Notes under the pieces: model-generated
The model's database searches: none
What the model was told of the DNA's origin: nothing
The model's input: only the letters and a program-made list of their open reading frames with translations
Position numbers and translations under genes: made by a program
Assembly: GCA_902778375.1 (NCBI GenBank)
Contig: CACYXJ010000013.1
Location: forward strand, 1 to 44,225
DNA: 44,225 bases
Direction of reading: 5' to 3'
Origin: an uncultured Erysipelotrichaceae bacterium
GTDB lineage: Bacteria; Bacillota_I; Bacilli_A; Erysipelotrichales; Erysipelotrichaceae
Part shown: one piece after another, positions 6,881 to 13,998 of the stretch
Numbering within the stretch: position 1 is the first letter of the stretch
How the letters are laid out: each line of letters starts with the position of its first letter

Positions 6881-9087
6881 CGATTGTGAACGAAGAAAAT
6901 CTGATCCGTCTCAACGGGAAATTCACCTATATTCTTTTCAGAAATGAAGAGAATTTTTATACTGTCGCCAAGTTCCGCATCAATGATGAAAGAGAAAGAG
7001 TCATTACCGTGACCGGTCTTCTGCCGCAGGTGCAGACAGATCTGCTTTACAACATCACGGGAATCTATACCGAACATCCCCGCTACGGCATGCAGTTTCA
7101 GATTCAGTCCTTTGAGAAACCGCTGCCTTCGGAAAGGGAAGGAATCATCCGCTATCTGTCCGGCATCCAGTTTGCCGGCATCGGTAAGAAGACAGCGGAA
7201 AAGATCGTCGGTTCCCTTGGCGAGGAATGCCTGAATCTGATCCGGGCTGATGACAATGTCCTTTATACCGTTCCCGGACTCAGCGCGAAACAGATCGCCG
7301 CCATCAAGGAAGGCATGCTGCAGAGCGATGACGGGCTCGAGGAACTTGTCCGTTTTCTCAATGTCCATGGCATCGGCATGCGCAACCTGGTGCGCCTGAA
7401 CAAGGTCTACGGCAAGGAAGCGCTGAACAAACTGAAAGAAGATCCGTACCGGGTGATCCGGGAGTGCGAGGGATTCGGCTTTGCGACTGCCGACAAGATC
7501 GGAGCGTCGCTCGGCATTGCCCCCGATGATGAAAGACGTCTTTCCGCCATGCTGGTCGCCGCATGCAGCGATGCCTGCATGAGCAGCGGCAATTCCTATG
7601 TCCGTCTGGAATCCTTCGAAGATTATTTCCGCAGGATCAGCGACGGTGTCAGCTGCGATTTTGAAGCTCTGCTGAATGAAGCGGTATTCGACGGACAGCT
7701 GATCCGGGAGGAAAACCGCATCTATCCCAAAGCCCAGTATGACAGCGAGCATTTCATCGCTTCGTTTCTGACTTCATTTCCGTACCGTGAGACGGAAGAC
7801 ACGGATATGGAAAACGTGCATGCCTGTCTGGAGAAAATGCAGAAGGATACCGGCATCGTCTATGACGAAAAGCAGACGGAAGCGATCGAAACTCTGTTCC
7901 GGGAAGACTGCATGATCATTACCGGCGGTCCCGGCACCGGCAAGACAACGGTGATCCGGGCTCTGGTCCATCTGTTTGAGGAACTGTATCCCGATGCTTC
8001 GGTGATTCTCGCCGCCCCGACCGGAAGGGCAGCCAAACGGCTGAGCGAACTGACCCATACCAGCGCGTCGACGATCCATTCGATCCTGCAATGGGACCTG
8101 GAAACAAATACCTTCGGCAAGAACGAGGAAGATCCTTTAAGCGGCGATCTTCTGATCGTGGACGAGTTTTCCATGGTCGACGCTTATCTCTTCAGCAATC
8201 TGCTGCGGGCGTCCCATACCATCCGCAAGATCTGCATCATCGGTGATGAAGATCAGCTGCCAAGCGTAGGTCCCGGCTGTGTATTACGCGACATGATCGC
8301 GTCGAATATCTTCCCTCTGATCCGCCTTTCCCATATCTACCGGCAGGAAAACGGCAGCGGTGTCATTGCCCTTGCACATGACATCAACCGCGGCGCACTG
8401 CAGGAATCCTACTCCCAGGATGTCGGATTCTATGAATGCCGCCGCCATGAGATCAAAAACGGCATTGTCGAAATCGTACGAAACGCGCTGGAAAAGGGAT
8501 ATTCCCTGGATGATGTCCAGGTACTTTCCCCGATGTACAGCGGAGCCGCCGGCATCGATGTACTGAACAACGCCCTGCAGGAAGTGTTCAATCCTTCTGA
8601 CGGGATGAAGAAGGAACTGCGGATCGGCTATACGACATTCCGGGAAGGGGACAAGATCCTGCAGCTGAAAAACCAGCCGGACGATGAGGTTTTCAACGGT
8701 GACATCGGCACCCTTGCCGAGATCATCGAAGCCCGGGAGAGTCCCGACCGCAAGACGACGATCATCGTCGATTTCCAGGGTATCTTTGTCGAATACAACC
8801 AGGACAGCTGGAACAACATCTCGCTTGCCTACTGTATCAGCGTGCACAAGTCGCAGGGTTCGGAATATCCGATCGTGATTATGCCGTTTACCTACCAGAT
8901 GAATATCATGCTGCAAAGAAAACTGATCTATACCGGTGTCACGAGAGCCCGCAAGGCGATCCTTCTGCTGGGCGAACTTGGCGCCTTCCGGAAGGGAATC
9001 GCCATCATTGAAAGACACCCCCGGGAAACCACACTTTGCCGGCGGCTGACGGAATACAGCAGCCGTGAAGACCCCTTTGATTTCTGA
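6877..9087 (+). CDS. recD2: ATP-dependent DNA helicase RecD2
   Basis: 736-residue SF1B 5'-3' helicase, the form found in bacteria without RecBC, linked to replication-fork and mismatch-repair functions. Domains: N-terminal OB-like and helix-hairpin-helix region (about 1-220, with GIGKKTAEKIV and GIGMRNLVRL), then the helicase core from about 330. Seen: Walker A GGPGTGKTT at about 350-358, LIVDEFSMVD as motif II, GDEDQLPSVGPG as motif III, and CISVHKSQGSEYP followed by YTGVTRA near the C-terminus. Length is typical (about 740). It overlaps mnmA by ATGA and is followed by a strong terminator. It has no association with recBC here. Confidence 0.95.
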   Translation: MTIVNEENLIRLNGKFTYILFRNEENFYTVAKFRINDERERVITVTGLLPQVQTDLLYNITGIYTEHPRYGMQFQIQSFEKPLPSEREGIIRYLSGIQFAGIGKKTAEKIVGSLGEECLNLIRADDNVLYTVPGLSAKQIAAIKEGMLQSDDGLEELVRFLNVHGIGMRNLVRLNKVYGKEALNKLKEDPYRVIRECEGFGFATADKIGASLGIAPDDERRLSAMLVAACSDACMSSGNSYVRLESFEDYFRRISDGVSCDFEALLNEAVFDGQLIREENRIYPKAQYDSEHFIASFLTSFPYRETEDTDMENVHACLEKMQKDTGIVYDEKQTEAIETLFREDCMIITGGPGTGKTTVIRALVHLFEELYPDASVILAAPTGRAAKRLSELTHTSASTIHSILQWDLETNTFGKNEEDPLSGDLLIVDEFSMVDAYLFSNLLRASHTIRKICIIGDEDQLPSVGPGCVLRDMIASNIFPLIRLSHIYRQENGSGVIALAHDINRGALQESYSQDVGFYECRRHEIKNGIVEIVRNALEKGYSLDDVQVLSPMYSGAAGIDVLNNALQEVFNPSDGMKKELRIGYTTFREGDKILQLKNQPDDEVFNGDIGTLAEIIEARESPDRKTTIIVDFQGIFVEYNQDSWNNISLAYCISVHKSQGSEYPIVIMPFTYQMNIMLQRKLIYTGVTRARKAILLLGELGAFRKGIAIIERHPRETTLCRRLTEYSSREDPFDF

Positions 9088-9094
9088 TTTGACA

Positions 9095-9128
9095 AGAGAC
9101 AGAAACATCCGTGTTTCTGCTCTTTTTT
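9095..9128 (+). terminator. Terminator after recD2
   Basis: AGAGACAGAAACA and TGTTTCTGCTCT form a long stem with a short loop, followed by TTTTTT. It begins about eight bases after the stop and ends the mnmA-recD2 operon. Confidence 0.88.
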
Positions 9129-9153
9129 ATTATTTAAAACAACTTTTTTTCAG

Positions 9154-9179
9154 CGCAAGCGCTTACTCAAACGCTTACA
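9154..9179 (+). promoter_or_regulatory. Two tandem cre-like operators upstream of the amylase
   Basis: CGCAAGCGCTTACT (9154-9167) and CTCAAACGCTTACA (9166-9179) are direct repeats offset by 12 bases. Both match the core AANCGNWNNC of catabolite-responsive elements; the leading TG is replaced. Binding by CcpA or another LacI-family sugar regulator is the natural reading. They lie about 24 bases upstream of the proposed -35. Confidence 0.6.
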
Positions 9180-9202
9180 TTGAAAACCTTGGTCAAACAC
9201 CA

Positions 9203-9231
9203 TGGACTTCCTGGTTCGAAAGTCCTAAAAT
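9203..9231 (+). promoter_or_regulatory. Probable amylase promoter
   Basis: -35 TGGACT (9203-9208), 17-base spacer, -10 TAAAAT (9226-9231). A ribosome site GAGGAGG follows directly before the start at 9250, so the untranslated leader is very short (roughly 12 bases). Confidence 0.5.
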
Positions 9232-9249
9232 TGTCGCGAGGAGGAAAAC

Positions 9250-10701
9250 ATGAAAAAGACAAACGGCGTTATGATGCAGTATTTTGAGTGGTATCTTCCG
9301 GAAAACTGTAAATTATGGAAGCAGGTCAGTAAAAATGCTGCTGAATTGAATAAAAAAGGATTTACCGCCATCTGGCTGCCGCCGGCGTACAAGGGACAGG
9401 CCGGCAAGTCGGATGTCGGATATGGTGTTTACGATCTTTATGATCTTGGCGAATTCGACCAGAAGGGAAGCGTGGAAACCAAATACGGATCCCGCGACGA
9501 ATATCTCAAGGCAATCGAAGATCTGCATGCCAACGGTCTGCAGGTATATGCCGACATCGTTCTGAACCATAAGATCGGTGCCGACGGTGTGGAAATTGTT
9601 GAAGCTGTGCAGAATGCCGAAGACGACCGCAACCGCGAAGTCTCGGATGAGCACAAGATCAAGGCCTGGACGAAATTCACATTCCCCGGCCGTAACGGCA
9701 AATACTCCGACTTTACATGGGATCACACCTGTTTCAGCGGTGTCGATTTCGATAACAGGACAAAGGAAAAGGGTATCTACAACTTCAAGGATGCTGAATG
9801 GAGCGAGAATACCGACAAGGAAAACGGCAACTCAGATTATCTGATGGGAGCCAATGTCGACTTCTCGAATCCGCGTGTCAGACGTCACATGATTGACTGG
9901 GGACACTGGTATCTGGATACGACCCATGTCGACGGTTTCCGGCTCGATGCCGTCAAGCATATCGACTCCGGTTTCTATCCGGACTGGCTTTACCTGATGC
10001 GTGTGCAGTACGGTGCCGAGTTCTTCAGTGTCGGTGAATACTGGAACGGCGATCTCGGTGTTCTGCAGAACTTTATTTCCGCAACCGGACGGTGTATGTC
10101 ACTGTTTGACGTGCCACTGCATTTCAACCTTCACCATGCATCGCTGTCCAACGGTGAATATGATATGTCCAAACTGCTGGACAACACGCTTGTCGCTGCC
10201 GATCCGTCTCTGGCTGTCACATTTGTTGACAACCACGATACCCAGCCGGGACAGGCACTGGAAAGCACGGTTCAGGAATGGTTCCTGCCTGCTGCCTATG
10301 CCGTGATCCTGCTGCGTCCGCAGGGCTATCCGTGCGTATTCTACGGCGACTACTATGGTCTGGAAGCAAGAGAGGGCAGGAATATCCAGCCTGTCATCGA
10401 TATCATGCTGAAACTGCGGCATGAAAATCTCTATGGTATCCAGCGTGACTACTTCGATGATTCAAGTGTTGTCGGATGGACCATGGAAGGCGACGGGGAA
10501 CATAAAAACAGCGGTCTTGCGGTTATCATGACTGACAAGTCCGGCGGCACAAAGACGATGAATGTCGGCGCTGTGCACAAAGGCGAAGTCTGGAAAGACG
10601 TACTCGGAAACTGCAAGGCAGAAGTGACGATCGACGAAGACGGCAACGGCGAATTCGTCTGTGAAGACGGTTCCTGCAGTGTCTATATCAAAAAGAAATA
10701 A
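9250..10701 (+). CDS. Cytoplasmic alpha-amylase, GH13 (subfamily 5-like)
   Basis: 483 residues. Hydrolyses internal alpha-1,4 bonds of maltodextrins or glycogen-type glucans. The start MKKTNGVMMQYFEWYLP and IWLPPAYKG are typical of the Bacillus liquefying-amylase/E. coli AmyA group (GH13_5). The catalytic residues by position are D233 (GFRLDAVKH, nucleophile), E263 (SVGEYW, acid/base) and D330 (FVDNHDTQ), with the DIVLNHK region near residue 100. There is no signal peptide, so it should act in the cytoplasm on imported or stored glucan. It is a single gene with tandem cre-like sites, implying carbon-source control. No maltodextrin transporter lies next to it. Subfamily is inferred from memory of the family. 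Confidence 0.92.
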   Translation: MKKTNGVMMQYFEWYLPENCKLWKQVSKNAAELNKKGFTAIWLPPAYKGQAGKSDVGYGVYDLYDLGEFDQKGSVETKYGSRDEYLKAIEDLHANGLQVYADIVLNHKIGADGVEIVEAVQNAEDDRNREVSDEHKIKAWTKFTFPGRNGKYSDFTWDHTCFSGVDFDNRTKEKGIYNFKDAEWSENTDKENGNSDYLMGANVDFSNPRVRRHMIDWGHWYLDTTHVDGFRLDAVKHIDSGFYPDWLYLMRVQYGAEFFSVGEYWNGDLGVLQNFISATGRCMSLFDVPLHFNLHHASLSNGEYDMSKLLDNTLVAADPSLAVTFVDNHDTQPGQALESTVQEWFLPAAYAVILLRPQGYPCVFYGDYYGLEAREGRNIQPVIDIMLKLRHENLYGIQRDYFDDSSVVGWTMEGDGEHKNSGLAVIMTDKSGGTKTMNVGAVHKGEVWKDVLGNCKAEVTIDEDGNGEFVCEDGSCSVYIKKK

Positions 10702-10708
10702 AGAAAAA

Positions 10709-10745
10709 AACAGGAATTCATGATGATATGCGTTCCTGTTTTGTT
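10709..10745. terminator. Bidirectional terminator between amylase and ABC operon
   Basis: AACAGGAA (10709-10716) and TTCCTGTT (10733-10740) form the stem. On the minus strand it is followed by a run of seven T, making it strong for the ABC operon; on the plus strand it is followed by TTGTT and serves the amylase less well. Confidence 0.8.
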
Positions 10746-10752
10746 ATGCCTT

Positions 10753-11559
10753 TTATCTCGAGAGCAGGGACTGATCGTCAGCGAATTCTTCGCCGCTGGC
10801 CTCTTCGAATTTCTTCATGAGGTCGTCGACAGTCAGCTTCTGTTTTTCCTCGCCGGAAACATCGAAGAGGATCCTGCCTTCGTACATCATGATCAGACGG
10901 TTGCCGGTGCTGATGGCATCACGCATGTTGTGGGTGACCATCAGGGCAGTCAGATGATCGCGTTCGACGATCTCTTTGGTGATACCCAGCACTTTTTTCG
11001 CTGTCTGGGGATCGAGGGCAGCCGTATGTTCGTCCAGAAGCAGAAGTTTCGGTTTCTGGATCGAAGCCATCAGAAGGGTAAGTGCCTGTCTCTGGCCGCC
11101 GGAGAGAAGTCCGACCTTCTGTGTCAAACGGTCTTCAAGACCGAGGTTGAGAAGCTTGAGCTGTTCATGATAGCTTTCCCGTTCTGTTTTGCTGATATGC
11201 CAGCGCAGGGTTCTTTTCTTGCCGCGTCTTGCCGCCAGGGCGAGGTTTTCGTCGATCTGCATTGTCGGGGCAGTACCCATCATCGGATCCTGGAAGACAC
11301 GTCCGATCAGATGGGCACGCTGGAAATCCGCCATGCCGGTAACGTTTTCGTCACCGATGATGATCGAGCCGGAATCGACCGGCCATACACCGGCGATCGC
11401 ATTCAGAAGGGTGGATTTGCCGGCGCCGTTGCCGCCGATCACGGTAATGAAGTCTCCTTCTTCCATTTCCAGCGAGATATCGCGAAGGGCTACCTTTTCA
11501 TTGATCGTTCCGGGATTGAATGTCTTGGAAATATGATCTACTTTCAGCATGACAGACAT
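10753..11559 (-). CDS. ABC transporter ATP-binding protein (TrpZ/COG1101-like)
   Basis: 268-residue nucleotide-binding subunit. Seen: Walker A GGNGAGKST, Q-loop region (VFQDPMMGTAPTM), ABC signature LLSGGQRQAL, Walker B KLLLLDEHTAALD and the switch histidine VTHN. It starts one base after the permease stop, with AGGAGGTG inside the end of the permease gene, so the two are translated together. With the substrate-binding protein and permease it forms an importer of the type found with PF04392 binding proteins. In streptococci a related set (TrpXYZ) has been tied to tryptophan; the substrate here is not shown by the sequence. Confidence 0.9.
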   Translation of the reverse strand: MSVMLKVDHISKTFNPGTINEKVALRDISLEMEEGDFITVIGGNGAGKSTLLNAIAGVWPVDSGSIIIGDENVTGMADFQRAHLIGRVFQDPMMGTAPTMQIDENLALAARRGKKRTLRWHISKTERESYHEQLKLLNLGLEDRLTQKVGLLSGGQRQALTLLMASIQKPKLLLLDEHTAALDPQTAKKVLGITKEIVERDHLTALMVTHNMRDAISTGNRLIMMYEGRILFDVSGEEKQKLTVDDLMKKFEEASGEEFADDQSLLSR

Positions 11560-11560
11560 A

Positions 11561-12526
11561 TTATTTCACCTCCTGCGGCCTGTTGGAATTCTTGCCGGCT
11601 TTGCGGAAGGATGTTTTCGAATACTGCTGCAGATTCGGCACCGCCAGGAAGACGGCGACGATGATCGCGGTAAAGAGTCTCAGAAGGTTGCTGTTGAGTT
11701 TCAGCCAGAGAACGACAATGACAACAAGGTAATAGATGATGCCGCCGATTACGACAAAACTCAGTTTGCCGGCAAAATTCAGATGTTTGCCAAGCAGGGC
11801 ATCGCCGATGACTTCACCGATGATGACAGCGGCCAGACCGATGACGATCGCACCGCGTCCCATATTGATATCGGCAAAACCCTGATACTGGGCCATCAGA
11901 CCGCCGGAGAAGGCGACGATAGCATTGGATAAAGCAAGACCCATTACTTTCATGGTATTGATGTTGATTCCCTGGGCTTTGGACATTTCCGGATTGCAGC
12001 CGGTGGCACGCATCGAGGAACCGATTTCCGTTCCGAAGAACCAGTACATCAGGGCAATCAGCACTGCCGCAACGATCACTCCCGTAATCAGGGCGGAAGG
12101 AATGTTGCGGGAGGAGATCGCCATCGTGTATTTGTCAACGCTGATCGCCTTGTTGGCGGTAAAGCCCATAATGGCCAGGTTGACGGAATACAGTGCGAAC
12201 TGGGTCAGGATACCGGAAAGAATCGACGGGATTCCAAGCTTTGTATGAAGCAGGCCGGTTACCGTTCCGGCAGCCATTCCCGCCAGGAATGCCATCAACA
12301 TGGCCAGCCATGGATTCCAGCCGGCAAGCAGCAGCATGACCGTCACGGCTCCGCCGGTGGTGAATGTGCCGTCGACGGAAAGGTCGGCGACATCGAGCAG
12401 GCGGAAAGTGATATAAAGGCCAAGAGCCATGATACCCCAGATAATTCCCTGGGCAATGCCCGACGGCATACTGCCAAGCAGGGATCCGAAGTTCAGCTCA
12501 AGATTGGAAATCGTCATTACACTCAT
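11561..12526 (-). CDS. ABC transporter permease (COG4120 type)
   Basis: 321-residue membrane subunit with about eight hydrophobic helices, in the branched-chain-amino-acid/ribose permease superfamily. Seen: an N-terminal SMPSGIAQGIIWGIMALGL, DLSVDGTFTTGGA, and the GSSMRATGCNPEMSKAQGIN cytoplasmic loop that contacts the ATPase and is typical of this group. The start at 12526 is preceded by GGAGGATCCT. It has its own extended -10 promoter upstream, separated from the binding-protein gene by a terminator, and runs directly into the ATPase gene. Confidence 0.9.
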   Translation of the reverse strand: MSVMTISNLELNFGSLLGSMPSGIAQGIIWGIMALGLYITFRLLDVADLSVDGTFTTGGAVTVMLLLAGWNPWLAMLMAFLAGMAAGTVTGLLHTKLGIPSILSGILTQFALYSVNLAIMGFTANKAISVDKYTMAISSRNIPSALITGVIVAAVLIALMYWFFGTEIGSSMRATGCNPEMSKAQGININTMKVMGLALSNAIVAFSGGLMAQYQGFADINMGRGAIVIGLAAVIIGEVIGDALLGKHLNFAGKLSFVVIGGIIYYLVVIVVLWLKLNSNLLRLFTAIIVAVFLAVPNLQQYSKTSFRKAGKNSNRPQEVK

Positions 12527-12572
12527 AGGATCCTCCGGTAGAAGTTTCTATTTACTACAGTTACATCTTTGG

Positions 12573-12581
12573 ATTATAGCA
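12573..12581 (-). promoter_or_regulatory. Internal promoter for permease-ATPase
   Basis: Minus strand TGC + TATAAT (12578-12573) is a perfect extended -10 between the binding-protein terminator and the permease start. It would give the permease and ATPase their own transcript. Confidence 0.6.
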
Positions 12582-12602
12582 TATTTACTGCTGTTTATCA
12601 TT

Positions 12603-12632
12603 GTGAAAAAGGTGCTTTTGCAAGCACCTGAT
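12603..12632 (-). terminator. Terminator/attenuator between binding-protein and permease genes
   Basis: On the minus strand GGTGCTT, a GCAA loop and AAGCACC are followed by TTTTT (stem 12611-12628, T run 12610-12606). Placed mid-operon, it should make the binding protein more abundant than the membrane subunits, a common arrangement for ABC importers. Confidence 0.85.
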
Positions 12633-12644
12633 TCATTGTTTTTT

Positions 12645-13628
12645 TTATTTTTCGATCGGTTCGTATCCTTCCGGAATCGTGATGCCGAGAGCCTTGGCTC
12701 TTTCAGCGTCATATTTCTTGACCGGATTCATGAAGTATTCGACAGGCATTGTTGAAATATCTTCACCCTTGAGAATGCGGACGGCCATTTCACCGGTCGT
12801 TCTGCCAAGGTCATAGTAGTTGATCGAAAGGGTGGCGATACCGCAGCCGGATGCGATTCCTTCTTCACCGGTGATGATCGGGATGCCTGCCGGCATTGCG
12901 ACGTTGTTGATCGCTTCGGTGCAGGATGCTGCTGTATTGTCGGTCGGGATATACAGGGCATCGTTTTCGCTGACAGCCTGCTGGGTGACAGAGGCGACGT
13001 CATTGGAATCGGTGAAGGTGTAGACCGTTACGGTATGTCCGCTCTTCTCCAGTTCAGCCTTTACGACTTCTGCCTGATATACGGAGTTTGCTTCAGCGTT
13101 GCAGTAGATGATGCCGATCTTCTTGGCATCCGGCAGGATCTCATCGAACATCGCTGCCTGCTGATCCAGCGGGGCAAGGTCGGATGTACCGGAGATGTTG
13201 CCGCCGACAGTGCCGTTGAAATCAGAGATATCAAGGGCGACACCGTATTCGGTAATGGATGTGCCGAGAATCGGGATCTGGTTGGTTGCGGATGCCGCGG
13301 CCTGCAGGGCAGGTGTGGCATTGGCCATGATCAGGTCGACGCCTTCATTGACGAAGGTATTGGCAATCGTGACGCATGTTGCCGAATCACCGGCAGCTTC
13401 CTGGTAATGGAAGGTAACGCTGTCGCCGAATTCCTCCTTGAGGACATCCTGGAATCCCTGGGTTGCGGCATCAAGAGCCGGATGGGCGACAAGCTGGACA
13501 ATACCTACAGAATATTCAGCATTGCCTGTTTCTGTCGGCTGATCTGTGCCAGCAGGTTCAGCCTGGGAACAGCCTGCCATGCCAATGCACAGCAGAGAGG
13601 CAATCAGCGCTGATGTCATTTTTTTCAT
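12645..13628 (-). CDS. ABC transporter substrate-binding lipoprotein (PF04392/TrpX-like)
   Basis: 327-residue extracytoplasmic binding protein anchored by a lipid. Signal: MKKMTSALIASLLCIGMAGC, with the lipobox GMAGC at residues about 16-20. The body matches the ABC_sub_bind family (VGIVQLVAHPALDAATQGF, DLIMANATPALQAAASAT, KKIGIIYCNAEANS, YIPTDNT, PIITGEEGIASG). The frame extends upstream to 13670, but AGGAGG is spaced for the ATG at 13628 and this gives a normal signal peptide. A strong promoter precedes it. In this family, relatives include TrpX of streptococci (tryptophan) and others of unknown ligand. No T-box or amino-acid leader precedes this operon, so the tryptophan assignment is only a possibility. 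Confidence 0.92.
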   Translation of the reverse strand: MKKMTSALIASLLCIGMAGCSQAEPAGTDQPTETGNAEYSVGIVQLVAHPALDAATQGFQDVLKEEFGDSVTFHYQEAAGDSATCVTIANTFVNEGVDLIMANATPALQAAASATNQIPILGTSITEYGVALDISDFNGTVGGNISGTSDLAPLDQQAAMFDEILPDAKKIGIIYCNAEANSVYQAEVVKAELEKSGHTVTVYTFTDSNDVASVTQQAVSENDALYIPTDNTAASCTEAINNVAMPAGIPIITGEEGIASGCGIATLSINYYDLGRTTGEMAVRILKGEDISTMPVEYFMNPVKKYDAERAKALGITIPEGYEPIEK

Positions 13629-13658
13629 GTAATTTCTCCTCCTGAGATTAATAACAAG

Positions 13659-13687
13659 ATTATATTTCAACGGTTTTTCACAGTCAA
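13659..13687 (-). promoter_or_regulatory. Strong promoter of the ABC operon
   Basis: Minus strand: -35 TTGACT (13687-13682), exactly 17 bases, -10 TATAAT (13664-13659). The leader to the ATG is about 25 bases. Confidence 0.85.
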
Positions 13688-13706
13688 TGCAATATGTTTC
13701 ACAAAA

Positions 13707-13726
13707 TTATGAAAGTATTTTCATAA
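13707..13726. promoter_or_regulatory. Dyad in the ABC/alaS divergent intergenic region
   Basis: TTATGAAA, GTAT, TTTCATAA: a perfect 8-bp inverted repeat with a 4-base spacer. It lies about 20 bases upstream of the ABC -35 and 7 bases upstream of the alaS -35, a position suited to a regulator of either gene. No T run follows, so it is not a terminator. Confidence 0.5.
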
Positions 13727-13733
13727 AATGGTT

Positions 13734-13762
13734 TTGTCTCATTATCACGCTTGTGATATGAT
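13734..13762 (+). promoter_or_regulatory. alaS promoter
   Basis: -35 TTGTCT (13734-13739), 17-base spacer, -10 TATGAT (13757-13762) with an extended TGA before it. It starts the T-box leader. Confidence 0.8.
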
Positions 13763-13768
13763 AAACAG

Positions 13769-13987
13769 GAAATTGATGACGGAGAGTAAGTAGGCTGCGG
13801 ATGACGCTGAAGAGAGAAGACGGCCGGTGCGAGTCTTTGCCGAATTACAGCTGAAGCTTTCTCCAGCAGAGCGCTTAATCAGCGACGCAGACCGGCGTTA
13901 TGGTAAATTAAGGTGCACATTTTCATGTGAACCAGGATGGTACCGCGAGAAATCGTTCCTGGAGATGAAAATGTTTTTTTATTTGAT
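13769..13987 (+). promoter_or_regulatory. T-box riboswitch (tRNA-Ala) of alaS
   Basis: The T-box core GGATGGTACCGCGAGAA lies about 70 bases before the start codon. The arms ACATTTTCAT...CCAGGA and TCCTGG...ATGAAAATGT, followed by a run of T, make the competing terminator. Upstream, GAGAGTAAG marks the base of stem I, and GCT (13850-13852) followed by GAAGC...GAGC sits where the specifier is expected; GCU is an alanine codon, in agreement with the gene. The specifier position is inferred by comparison with the trpS leader. Confidence 0.92.
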
Positions 13988-13998
13988 AAGGAGGATTT

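Noticed and set aside
6829-7752. 307-codon minus-strand frame opposite recD2
   Set aside because: Same reason: antisense shadow of a conserved gene. Similar shadows lie opposite ackA (35450-36445), ftsY (34137-35102) and the ABC ATPase (10720-11664).
9180-9224. GGTTCGAAAGTCC resembling a tRNA T-arm
   Set aside because: No acceptor, D or anticodon stem can be built around it, and it sits in the amylase promoter region.
12645-13628. Firm assignment of the ABC importer to tryptophan because of trpS
   Set aside because: trpS is about 8 kb away with its own T-box, and the transporter operon has no T-box or Trp leader. Only family resemblance supports it.
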